Shown: piece by piece, positions 42,029 to 49,588 of the stretch
How positions within the stretch are numbered: the first letter of the stretch is position 1
Layout: each line of letters starts with the position of its first letter
Assembly (NCBI RefSeq): GCF_029338355.1
Contig: NZ_CP119802.1
Coordinates: 2,232,001 to 2,296,000 of the forward strand
Direction of reading: 5' to 3'
Source: Halosegnis marinus
Lineage (GTDB): Archaea > Halobacteriota > Halobacteria > Halobacteriales > Haloarculaceae
DNA: 64,000 nt
The notes under the pieces: model-generated
Databases searched by the model: none
Told to the model about the DNA's origin: nothing
Seen by the model: the letters and a program-made list of their open reading frames with translations, nothing else
Translations under genes and position numbers: made by a program

Positions 42029-43318
42029 TTACGCCGGGGGCGCGGCGGCGTCGAGGGCGTTGGCCGCCTTCTCGGCCTCGTTCTGGACGATGTACGAGCG
42101 GTCGCCCGCGTACTCGGCGGCCTCTTCGAGCGCGGCCTCGGTCCCGATCTGGTAGAGCGCCCACGCCGCGGCGGCGCGGACGTTGTCGCTCTCGTCCTCG
42201 GCGAGCGTGTCCGAGAGCGGCGCGACGGCGCGGGTGTCGCCGATGCGACCGAGCGCGCGAGCGGCCTGCGAGCGCACCTCGGGGTCCTCGGCGACGAGAC
42301 GGTCCGCGACCGGCTGGGTCGACTCCGCGGCGCCGATCTCGCCGAGCGCCTTCAGGACGGTCTTCTGGAGCGGGGGGTTCGACTCGCCGTCGATGTAGTC
42401 GTGGAGCGTCTCGCAGGCGTCGTCGTTCCCGATCTTGCCGAGCACCTCGATGGCCGGGCGGTCGCGGCGCTGGGCGAGGCCCATCATCGCGTCGTACGCC
42501 TCGGGCGCGCCCATCCGGCGGAGCGCGGTGACGCAGTTGTCCTGCATGAAGTCGGACTCGAGGTAGTCGAGCGCCATCAGGATGCGCTCGGGGTCGTTCT
42601 CGTGCTCCGCGATGCGGACGACGCCGAGCTCCGGCGGGAAGTCCTTCCGGTTGGCCGACTCCATCCGGTCGTAGAACCCCTCGACGGTGAGCTGTTCGAC
42701 GACGGTGAGGTCGTCCCACACCTCGGCGTCGTCCAGCCCGTCGGTCAGTTCGTCCGCGGCGTCGAGCAGGTCGGCGATGGTGTCGGCGTCCTCGTCGGCG
42801 TCGAGGGCGGCGTCGCCGACCGCGACGGCGACCGCGTCGAGCGCGTCGGCGTGGTCCTCCGGGAAGTCGGAGCCCTCGTCGAACGACTCGCCGAGTATCG
42901 GCTCGACGGCGTCGAGGAACGCCTCGACGGCGGCGGCCGCCTCCGACTCGCCGTCCTCGGTCCACTCCGCGTCGGTCACGTCGGCGCGCGCCTCCTCGAC
43001 GGCATCGACCACGTCGCTCGCGTACGGGCCGCGCTGTTCTTCCAGCGCGTCGCGGAGGTCGGAGAGGCGCCCCTCCAGCTCCTCGCGGGGGTCCTCCTCG
43101 TCGTCGTCCTCGGGCTCGGGAAGCTCCGCGGCCTCTAGCTTCGTTCCGATGTCGTCGAGGTCCGCCTCCACCTCGTCGAGGTCGCGCTCGGTCTCGGCGG
43201 CGTCGAGGGCCTCCTCGGCCGCGTCGAGCCGCTCGTGCAGTCCGTCGGGCGTCACGTCGACGGCCGTCTCCTCGGCCTCCTCGTCGGCCGCGTCGGGCTC
43301 GTCGTCCCCGTCACTCAT
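42029..43318 (-). CDS. HEAT-repeat protein
   Basis: A 429-residue protein. The first 200 residues are highly acidic and predicted helical (EERLDAAEEALDAAETERD-like runs). Residues about 200-425 form HEAT/PBS-lyase repeats: YLESDFMQDNCVTALRRMGA, VLGKIGNDDACETLHDYIDG, VLKALGEIGAAESTQPVADR, ARALGRIGDTRAVAPLSDTL. Such proteins are scaffolds and the partner is unknown. It lies 31 nt from the PLD gene and 39 nt from pssA on the same strand. Confidence 0.85.
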   Translation of the reverse strand: MSDGDDEPDAADEEAEETAVDVTPDGLHERLDAAEEALDAAETERDLDEVEADLDDIGTKLEAAELPEPEDDDEEDPREELEGRLSDLRDALEEQRGPYASDVVDAVEEARADVTDAEWTEDGESEAAAAVEAFLDAVEPILGESFDEGSDFPEDHADALDAVAVAVGDAALDADEDADTIADLLDAADELTDGLDDAEVWDDLTVVEQLTVEGFYDRMESANRKDFPPELGVVRIAEHENDPERILMALDYLESDFMQDNCVTALRRMGAPEAYDAMMGLAQRRDRPAIEVLGKIGNDDACETLHDYIDGESNPPLQKTVLKALGEIGAAESTQPVADRLVAEDPEVRSQAARALGRIGDTRAVAPLSDTLAEDESDNVRAAAAWALYQIGTEAALEEAAEYAGDRSYIVQNEAEKAANALDAAAPPA

Positions 43319-43357
43319 ACCGGACTCTCCGGAGGTTGCGGAAAAGAGCGTTTCCCT

Positions 43358-44065
43358 TCAGTCGTCGCGCCAGTAGAGCCACGGCGACAGCAGGAGGTAG
43401 CCGAGCGCGGCCAACAGCAGCGCGAGGGGAAACGCCCCGTCGAGCGCGTCGGGTGCGAGCAGCGCGCAGGCCTGCACCACCCCGAGGATGAGGGCGTCGC
43501 CCGCTAGCAGGTCCGGGTACGTCACCGGCGCGAGCATCGCGACGGCGAGCAGCCCCGTGGCCGCGACGGCGATGAGCGGGCCGGACACGCCGCCGAGGAC
43601 GGTGCCGACGGCGGTGACGTTCGCGAGCAGGAGCGCGGCGAGTACCGTCGCCGCCAGCGTCGTCTGGACGCCCTCGGTCGTGTGGCCGTCGGCGTCGAAC
43701 GCCGCGTACATCCCGAGCCGGAGGACGCCGGCCGCGACGAACAGGCCGCCGGCGACGGCCGCCGCGGCGAGCAGGGTCGGGTCGAAGCCGAACCGACCGC
43801 GCACGAGCGCGAACGCGACGAGCGCCGGCGCGACGACGAACGTCGCCACGTCGGCCAGCGAGTCGAGCATCGGCCCGGCGTCGGAGGAGCCGTACCGGCG
43901 CGCGAGCACGCCGTCCAGCCCGTCGGCGATGGCCCCGAGGAGTATCAGCCGCGCCGCGAGCGACGGCTGGACCGTGGCGGCGGCCGCGGCCGCGAAGCCG
44001 AGCGCGGCGTTGGCGACCGTCACGACGTCGGCGGCGGAGAGCCGGCCGACGAACCGGGGCTGCAT
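43358..44065 (-). CDS. pssA: CDP-alcohol phosphatidyltransferase, archaetidylserine synthase
   Basis: A 235-residue integral membrane enzyme with about seven helices. The CDP-alcohol motif is AIADGLDGVLARRYGSSDAG followed by PMLDSLADVATFVVAP, giving the DG-x2-AR and G-x3-D-x3-D pattern near residues 47-72. It makes archaetidylserine from CDP-archaeol and serine. With asd at 21435 this window holds both enzymes of the archaetidylethanolamine branch, which in Haloferax is linked to archaeosortase-dependent anchoring of S-layer glycoprotein. Confidence 0.87.
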   Translation of the reverse strand: MQPRFVGRLSAADVVTVANAALGFAAAAAATVQPSLAARLILLGAIADGLDGVLARRYGSSDAGPMLDSLADVATFVVAPALVAFALVRGRFGFDPTLLAAAAVAGGLFVAAGVLRLGMYAAFDADGHTTEGVQTTLAATVLAALLLANVTAVGTVLGGVSGPLIAVAATGLLAVAMLAPVTYPDLLAGDALILGVVQACALLAPDALDGAFPLALLLAALGYLLLSPWLYWRDD

Positions 44066-44160
44066 GTCTCGCCCGTCGCGGGTGGCTCCCTTATTCCGTT
44101 CGTTTCCGGCGTCGACGGTCGAACCACGCCGCCTATGTCCGGCAGGGCCTAATGCGGGGT

Positions 44161-44568
44161 ATGGACCGGCGGACCTTCCTCGCGGCGCTCGGCACGGGCG
44201 CGACGGCGGCGCTCGCGGGCTGTGGCACGAGCCTCGCGGACTCCGACTACGACGTGGAGATGACGGCGAACCGCTTCCGCCCGGCCGAGATAACCGTCTC
44301 CGTCGGCGAGACGGTGACGTGGGGGAATCCCGGCTCTCGCGGCCACAGCGTCACGGCCTACGGGGGGCAGATACCCGAGGACGCCGACTACTGGGCCTCG
44401 GGCGGCCTCGGCTCGGAGTCGGACGCCCGGGCGCGCTATCCGCAGGAGGGCCACGTCGCCTCGGGCGAGACGTACAGCCACACCTTCGAGGTCGCGGGCG
44501 ACCACGAGTACTTCTGTATCCCGCACGAGCGCGGCGGGATGGTCGGAACCGTCGTCGTCGAGGAGTAG
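44161..44568 (+). CDS. halocyanin-like blue copper lipoprotein
   Basis: A 135-residue secreted protein. A Tat signal (MDRRTFLAALGTGATAA) ends in a lipobox LAGC, so the Cys near residue 21 is probably lipid-modified. The plastocyanin fold carries type 1 copper ligands in GSRGHSVTAYGG (His) and in YFCIPHERGGMVG (Cys, His, Met). It shuttles electrons at the outer face of the membrane. The start is the second Met, which leaves the RR motif near the N-terminus; one 9 nt upstream is possible. Confidence 0.9.
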   Translation: MDRRTFLAALGTGATAALAGCGTSLADSDYDVEMTANRFRPAEITVSVGETVTWGNPGSRGHSVTAYGGQIPEDADYWASGGLGSESDARARYPQEGHVASGETYSHTFEVAGDHEYFCIPHERGGMVGTVVVEE

Positions 44569-44618
44569 CGCGGACGGCGCCGTCGCTGGACGGCCGATAA
44601 ACGGGAAAAGGGTCGCGG

Positions 44619-45266
44619 TTACTCCTCGGACTCGACCTCGACGTCCTCCTCGTCGACGTCGACGGCCGTCTCCTCCTCGGCGGCGACCTCCTCGGGTCGC
44701 GCTTCGAGGGTGAGCTTCTGTATCTCGACGCGGCGAAGCGGGTACACCGTCTTCGCCTCGGCGTAGATGGTCGAGGAGAGCCGCCCCTCGACGATGCCCT
44801 CGATGAGGTCGTCGAAGGTGTGCTCGCGGGCCGTCTCGCGGACGATGCGGGACATCGTCTTGCGGATGGCGCGCTCCTGGCTGTGGTCGGCCTTCTTCGT
44901 CGTGAACGCGACGGGCTGTATCTGGACGCGGTGGTCGTCGCTCGTCAGGACGGTCTCGAAGGACTCCACCTTCGAGGAGCCGCGACGGACGAGCGAGCGC
45001 AGGTAGTCGCGCGTGAGTTCGTGCTCGACGAACTCCGTGTACGCGGCGTCCGAGCCGAGGTCCGTGATACGGAACGTCAGCTTCGTGTTGTTCTCGCTGG
45101 CGTCGCCCTGCAGTTCGCCGAGCGTCGTCTCGATGGTTCGGTCGTAGAGCTGTTCGGGTTCGTCCGCGGGGGTCTCGCCGAGTTCGGCCCGGTCGAACTG
45201 CTCGGGGGCCATGACGGTGTACCACCGCTTCTCCTGTTTCCGCTTGGAAACGCTTCGGTCACTCAT
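44619..45266 (-). CDS. rps1e: 30S ribosomal protein S3ae
   Basis: A 215-residue archaeal/eukaryotic S3Ae protein. It has KRWYTVMAPEQFDRAELGET, EQLYDRTIETTLGELQGDAS, RDYLRSLVRRGSSKVESFET and a strongly acidic C-terminal tail, as is common in haloarchaea. Its ATG overlaps the pcc1 stop by 8 bp. It is last in an rps15-recJ-like-pcc1-S3ae operon. Confidence 0.94.
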   Translation of the reverse strand: MSDRSVSKRKQEKRWYTVMAPEQFDRAELGETPADEPEQLYDRTIETTLGELQGDASENNTKLTFRITDLGSDAAYTEFVEHELTRDYLRSLVRRGSSKVESFETVLTSDDHRVQIQPVAFTTKKADHSQERAIRKTMSRIVRETAREHTFDDLIEGIVEGRLSSTIYAEAKTVYPLRRVEIQKLTLEARPEEVAAEEETAVDVDEEDVEVESEE

Positions 45267-45486
45267 TGTTGTGTATATCGTGTTCGGTTATCCGCTGTGC
45301 TACCGCGAGGTTGCTCACGTAGTCGTCGGCCGTCGCACGGAGGCCGCCGGTCGTCTCCCGCTCGATGGTCGTCACGACCGTCGAACCCTCGACGGTCGTC
45401 TCCACCTCGGGGGTGTTGTCCGGCGCGACGGCCGCCGCCACGAGGGCGGCGTCGTCGTGCTCCGTGCGGAAGGTCGCGCGTCTCAT
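45259..45486 (-). CDS. pcc1: KEOPS complex subunit Pcc1
   Basis: A 75-residue protein with the small Pcc1 fold (FRTEHDDAALVAAAVAPDNT, VEGSTVVTTIERETTGGLRA, DDYVSNLAVAQRITEHD). KEOPS makes the t6A modification at position 37 of ANN-decoding tRNAs. Its ATG overlaps the recJ-like stop (ATGA) and its stop overlaps S3ae. The start at 45486 gives the usual length. Confidence 0.87.
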   Translation of the reverse strand: MRRATFRTEHDDAALVAAAVAPDNTPEVETTVEGSTVVTTIERETTGGLRATADDYVSNLAVAQRITEHDIHNNE

Positions 45487-46604
45487 ATCGCCGCGCGCAC
45501 CTCCTTTTCGGCCGTCTCCGCGTCGATGTCGTCCACGTAGCCGGTCCGGCCGCGCCCGGTCGCCGTCGCGTCCGTCGCCGCGCCCGCCGCGCGGGCCGCC
45601 TCGGCCGCGCGCTCGCCGTACAGCGCCGCCGCCCCGCCGCCGACGGCGAGGACGAGCGGTTCCGGCGAACGGTAGCCGTGTGCGAGCCGCGCGACGGTGC
45701 CGAGCGGCGCCCCTTCGCCCGCGCGGACGACGCCCAGCCCGCTGTGGCGGGCGGGGTCGCCGTCGCGGACGGCGGTGTGGGCCGCCGCGCCGTGGTCGCG
45801 CCACGCGTCGAGCGCCGCGCCCGTGTGGGCCGGCTCGCCGTCGGCGCGCGCGGCTTCGAGCGCGAGCGCCGTCCCCACGCCGGGGGCGACACGCGCGCAG
45901 GCGTCCAACACGTCGGCGTAGCCGCCGAGCGTGCGGAACGGGCCGCCCGTGTACGGGCGGAGCGCGCGCTCGACGCGGTCCGCGGCGCGGTCGGGGGCGT
46001 CCCGGACCGCGCGCAGCGCGACGAGCGAGGCGAGCCGTCGGTGGTCGCCGTCGCCGAGTTCCGCGGGCAGGTCGAGGTCCGCGACCGCCGCGGTCGCGAC
46101 CCCCTCGTCGCCCGAGAAGTCGGCGTGAACGAGGCCGGTGTGTGCCAGCCCGTCGGCGAGGTCCGCCACGGGCAGGGCCACGCCGGGCCGCCGGTCGAGC
46201 GCCGACTCGGCCTCGTCGTACAGCGGCAGGTCCGCGCCGGGGACGAAGCCGCCCGCGACCGCACCGGCGAGCGCGAGCACGGGGTCGGGCGTCGCGCCCA
46301 GTTCCCGCGCCGCGTCGTAGGCGGTCGATGCGAGCGGTTCGGTCGTGACGGACAGCGCCGCGTCCGGGGCCTCGGCCCCGAGAACGACGGTCGCGTCGGC
46401 CTCGGTGCCCGAGTCGCGGGGGACGCGGGAGACGGAGGCCTGAAAGCCGACGTCGGCCGCGCGAAGCGCCGCGCCCAGCTGGCCGAGCGCCGCGAGGGCG
46501 TCCCCGTCGGGCGTCGCCGTCAGCCGGACGAAGCCGGCGCTACGGCAGACGGCCGCGAGGCTCTCGGCGGGGGCGGACGCGTTCGGTCGGCCGGCCGTGG
46601 ACAT
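45483..46604 (-). CDS. degenerate RecJ-like (DHH superfamily) protein of the translation operon
   Basis: A 373-residue protein matching the RecJ-like gene usually located between rps15 and pcc1 in haloarchaea. Recognisable pieces are TPDGDALAALGQLGAALRAA in the place of DHH motif I, a middle helical domain and a C-terminal DHHA1-like GTVARLAHGYRSPEPLVLAV. No DHH triplet or DxD metal motif is visible, so nuclease activity is doubtful. It is immediately after the S15 stop with zero spacing and overlaps pcc1 by 4 bp. Confidence 0.75.
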   Translation of the reverse strand: MSTAGRPNASAPAESLAAVCRSAGFVRLTATPDGDALAALGQLGAALRAADVGFQASVSRVPRDSGTEADATVVLGAEAPDAALSVTTEPLASTAYDAARELGATPDPVLALAGAVAGGFVPGADLPLYDEAESALDRRPGVALPVADLADGLAHTGLVHADFSGDEGVATAAVADLDLPAELGDGDHRRLASLVALRAVRDAPDRAADRVERALRPYTGGPFRTLGGYADVLDACARVAPGVGTALALEAARADGEPAHTGAALDAWRDHGAAAHTAVRDGDPARHSGLGVVRAGEGAPLGTVARLAHGYRSPEPLVLAVGGGAAALYGERAAEAARAAGAATDATATGRGRTGYVDDIDAETAEKEVRAAI

Positions 46605-47069
46605 CTATTCGAGCAGTTCGACGGCGACGTCGTACGAGTACGTGAAGTCGGTGTCGAGTTCGTCGCCGCGGTAGTAGCTCACCAGCCGGCGGATCTTCGA
46701 CTCCGTGTTCTGGAGCGCCCGCTTGTTCTGGTAGTCGGTGCCGTTCTCGCTCATGTGGTCGCGGAGGCGGACGGCACGCGCCATCAGGTTCCGCAGGTCC
46801 TCGGGGACCTCCGGGGCGGCGTCGTGCTCGTCGAGGATCTCGCCGACCTTCTTGTCGGTGGCGGCCTTCACGTCGGGGACCGGCGTCCCCTGAACGCCCT
46901 CGTCGCGGAGCTTCATGCCGATCTGCGAGGGGTCGTGCCCCTGCTCGGCCAGCTCCACGACGCGCTCCTCGATGGCGTCGGCGTCCACGTCGCTCCACTC
47001 GGGCGGGTCGTCTGCCGTCGGCTTGTCCGAACCGGACGAGCCGCGACGGCGGGTGTGCATTCGTGCCAT
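46605..47069 (-). CDS. rps15: 30S ribosomal protein S15
   Basis: A 154-residue archaeal S15. The archaeal N-terminal extension MARMHTRRRGSSGSDKP is followed by IEERVVELAEQGHDPSQIGM, PEDLRNLMARAVRLRDHM and the S15 core NKRALQNTESKIRRLVSYYR. First gene of a four-gene operon. A long in-frame extension upstream was rejected because it lacks S15 similarity and lies in a structured leader. Confidence 0.95.
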   Translation of the reverse strand: MARMHTRRRGSSGSDKPTADDPPEWSDVDADAIEERVVELAEQGHDPSQIGMKLRDEGVQGTPVPDVKAATDKKVGEILDEHDAAPEVPEDLRNLMARAVRLRDHMSENGTDYQNKRALQNTESKIRRLVSYYRGDELDTDFTYSYDVAVELLE

Positions 47070-47142
47070 TGTTCGAATTGGAAGGACACGAACCGCTGAC
47101 TGACGAGCCGCGCGCTGCGGCGTCGCACTTCCGCAATCCCAA

Positions 47143-47158
47143 GCCGCGAAACCGCGGC
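47143..47158 (-). promoter_or_regulatory. hairpin in the S15 operon leader
   Basis: The minus strand reads GCCGCGGTTTCGCGGC, a perfect 6-bp stem with a four-base loop, 74 nt upstream of the S15 start. A TATA-like CCATAAGTG lies at about 47210-47218, implying a leader of more than 100 nt, unusually long for haloarchaea. An autoregulatory role is speculative. Confidence 0.4.
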
Positions 47159-47320
47159 GAAGTCGGACTTGCGGCCGTGCCGTTCCCACCGATACTGGTC
47201 GGTTCGCGCACTTATGGGTTGCTACTCGGGTTGCGGCGGGCGCCTCGACCCGACGACCGCCCGCCCGCACCGCTTCGATGGGTTTATACTCGGCAGTCGG
47301 ATACGACAGGACGCGAACGC

Positions 47321-47392
47321 GGGCTCGTAGATCAGCGGTAGATCACTCCCTTGGCATGGGAGAGGCCCCGGGTTCAAATCCCGGCGAGTCCA
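47321..47392 (+). tRNA. tRNA-Ala (anticodon GGC)
   Basis: A 72-nt plus-strand cloverleaf. The acceptor GGGCTCG pairs with CGAGTCC (one G-T) plus discriminator A. The anticodon stem CTCCC/GGGAG encloses TTGGCAT with GGC as anticodon, decoding GCC. The T-arm CCGGG, TTCAAAT, CCCGG is perfect. No intron or encoded CCA. The TATA-like TTTATACT (47283-47290) is about 31 bp upstream. Confidence 0.95.
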
Positions 47393-47697
47393 CTTCCTTC
47401 CCTCGCTTCGCTCGGTCAGTCGTGGACTCGCCGTACCTCGCGGAGCCTGCGGCTCCGCTCGGTCCCGGCGAGTTCTGAGGTGGTGTGTCGGTTTCGGCTC
47501 GCTATCGCGATTCGACGTGTCGTCTCTCCCTGCCCTCGGCGAAGTAAAGTAATGCCGGAAGCCCGTCGCCTCAGTACTGTCGTCCGTCATCCGAATCGCT
47601 ATGGCCATCTCTTCTGTGGGCTCCCGTCGGTTCATCGGTAGTCGGACGAACACCGCGCCCGTTCAGCCGTCGACTCCTCCGCCACGAGCGCCGCGCC
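47393..47697. other. 305-bp region without a recognisable gene
   Basis: The region starts with an inverted copy of the tRNA-Ala 3' end. GGCGAGTCCAC (47383-47393) is matched by GTGGACTCGCC at about 47421-47431, and a further CCCGGCGAGT occurs near 47464. Frames here are short and have no family signatures. It may contain the tRNA 3' processing/termination zone and nothing else. Confidence 0.4.
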
Positions 47698-48657
47698 TCA
47701 GTAGTGCCACGGGAACTGCTCGAACTCCGGCTCCCGCCCCTCGTTGAAGGCGTCACGACCCTCCTTCGCCTCGTCGGTCATGTAGCCCAGCCGGGTCGCC
47801 TCGCCCGCGAACACCTGTTGGCCGACGAGGCCGTCGGTGTCGAGGTTGAAGGCGTACTTCAGCATCCGCATCGCCGTCGGGGACTTGCCGAGCATCTCGT
47901 CGGCCCACTCCAGCGCGCGCTCCTCCAGCCGCTCGTGCTCGACGACCTCGTTCACCATCCCCATGTCCGCGGCCTCCTCGGCGGAGTAGGTCTTCCCGAG
48001 GAAGAACACCTCGCGGGCCTTCTTGTGGCCGACCTGGTGGGCGAGATACGCCGAGCCGAACCCCGCGTCGAAGCTCGCCACGTCGGGGTCCGTCTGGAGG
48101 AACTTCGCCTTCTCGCCGGCGAGCGTCATGTCGCAGACGACGTGGAGCGAGTGGCCGCCGCCGACGGCCCAGCCGGGGACCACGGCGACGACGGGCTTGG
48201 GGATGTGGCGTATCTGCCGCTGGACCTCGAGGATGTGCAGGCGCGGCGCGGCGTGCTCGCCGGAGCCGCTGGCCGCCGACTCGCCCGTCCCGGCTCGCGT
48301 GTCGCGTTCGCTCCCGCTCGCTGTCGAGGCCCCGCTTCGCTCGTCCTCGCTATACTCGTAGCCCGCGTCCCCGCGGATGCGCTGGTCGCCGCCGGAACAG
48401 AAGGCCCACCCGCCGTCCTTCGGCGAGGGGCCGTTCCCGGTGATGAACACACAGCCCACGTCGGTCTGTCGCTTGGCGTGGTCGAGCGCCGCGGAGAGTT
48501 CGTCCACCGTCTCCGGGCGGAAGGCGTTGCGGACCTCCGGGCGGTCGAAGGCGATGCGGACCGCGCCCACGTCCGCGGCGCGGTGGTAGGTGAGGTCGGA
48601 GAAGTCGAAGCCGGCGATCGGCTCCCACGCGTCGGGGTCGAAGATGTCCGAGACCAT
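47698..48657 (-). CDS. menB: 1,4-dihydroxy-2-naphthoyl-CoA synthase (MenB) with a long A-loop insertion
   Basis: A 319-residue crotonase-fold enzyme of menaquinone synthesis that cyclises succinylbenzoyl-CoA. Motifs are VRIAFDRPEVRNAFRPETVD, DGGWAFCSGGDQRIRGDAGY, PKPVVAVVPGWAVGGGHSLH and DAGFGSAYLAHQVGHKKARE. About 36 residues of Ser/Gly/Glu-rich sequence (SEDERSGASTASGSERD onward, about 101-136) are inserted where MenB has its flexible active-site loop. menD and menF lie upstream on the same strand, beyond the opposite-strand DnaJ gene. Confidence 0.92.
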   Translation of the reverse strand: MVSDIFDPDAWEPIAGFDFSDLTYHRAADVGAVRIAFDRPEVRNAFRPETVDELSAALDHAKRQTDVGCVFITGNGPSPKDGGWAFCSGGDQRIRGDAGYEYSEDERSGASTASGSERDTRAGTGESAASGSGEHAAPRLHILEVQRQIRHIPKPVVAVVPGWAVGGGHSLHVVCDMTLAGEKAKFLQTDPDVASFDAGFGSAYLAHQVGHKKAREVFFLGKTYSAEEAADMGMVNEVVEHERLEERALEWADEMLGKSPTAMRMLKYAFNLDTDGLVGQQVFAGEATRLGYMTDEAKEGRDAFNEGREPEFEQFPWHY

Positions 48658-48736
48658 ACCGCGCCTGCGGCCGGCCGGAGCAAAAACCCGGGCGGTCCGG
48701 AGGGAGACTTTTGCCCCGGTACGTGGAAACGCGAAC

Positions 48737-49588
48737 GTGACCCGGACCTACTACGACCTGCTCGGGGTCGACCCGGACGCGGACGCCGCGCGCGTCCGCG
48801 CCGCCTACCGCGAGCGGGTCAAGGAGGTCCACCCCGACGTGTCCGACCGGCCGGACGCCGCCGAGGCGTTCCGGGAACTCTCGGCCGCGAAGGAGACGCT
48901 CGTCGACCCGGTGGAGCGCGCCCGCTACGACCGGCTGGGACACGCGGCCTATGTCGGGGACGCGTCCCCCGAGGACGACCCGGATGCGGACGCCGCCGCC
49001 GGGGCGAGGGCCGCCGCGTCGGCGACGCGCGACCGGTCACGGCGCCGGGACCGCCGTCGCGGCAAGCACACCCGTGCCGGACGTGCGGCCCGAGAGCGGG
49101 CGGACGCGTGGGCCAGCGGCCGTGACGACGCCTGGTGGCGCACCGCCGAAACGGAGTCGGCGTGGGACGGCGCGACGACGGCCTCGACGGGCGGGTCGGG
49201 GCGGGCGGGCCGGTCGACCGCGACGGACCGGTCGGGCTACCGCGTCTCGACGCGCGCCGAGTCGGCGGTCGGGTTCACGGTCGAGCGGGGCCTGCTCGCC
49301 GTCGCGGTGTTCTTCTGCTACCCGATGCTGCTCGGCGTGGCGGTGCTCCCGCCGTTCGCGTTCGGTATCCGGGTCGCGGCCGCCGTCGTCGCCCTCCTGC
49401 TCGTCGCGCACACGCTCTCGGTGCCCGAGTCCGGTGTGCTCGTCTTCGGCGCGCTGACGGCCGTCGCGCCCCCGGCGCTGACGCTCGCGGGAATCGGCCT
49501 GTTCTCGGTGACGGGCGTCGTCGCGTGGGCGTTCTGCTGGGTCCCGCTCGTCATCGCGGGCGCGAACCTGCTCGCGCTCAGAGGGTAG
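48737..49588 (+). CDS. J-domain membrane protein
   Basis: A 283-residue protein. A J domain (residues 1-70, YYDLLGVDPDADAARVRAAY) carries the HPD tripeptide in VKEVHPDVSDRPDAAEAF. A charged linker of about 100 residues (RDRSRRRDRRRGKHTRAGRA) follows, then three to four C-terminal helices (LLAVAVFFCYPMLLGVAVLP). It may recruit DnaK to the membrane. The GTG start matches the J domain. Its end overlaps the convergent menD by 11 bp. Confidence 0.85.
   Translation: MTRTYYDLLGVDPDADAARVRAAYRERVKEVHPDVSDRPDAAEAFRELSAAKETLVDPVERARYDRLGHAAYVGDASPEDDPDADAAAGARAAASATRDRSRRRDRRRGKHTRAGRAARERADAWASGRDDAWWRTAETESAWDGATTASTGGSGRAGRSTATDRSGYRVSTRAESAVGFTVERGLLAVAVFFCYPMLLGVAVLPPFAFGIRVAAAVVALLLVAHTLSVPESGVLVFGALTAVAPPALTLAGIGLFSVTGVVAWAFCWVPLVIAGANLLALRG

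Noticed and set aside
47383-47475. A second tRNA or CRISPR-like repeats after tRNA-Ala
   Set aside because: Only short inverted and direct copies of the tRNA 3' end are present, without regular spacers.
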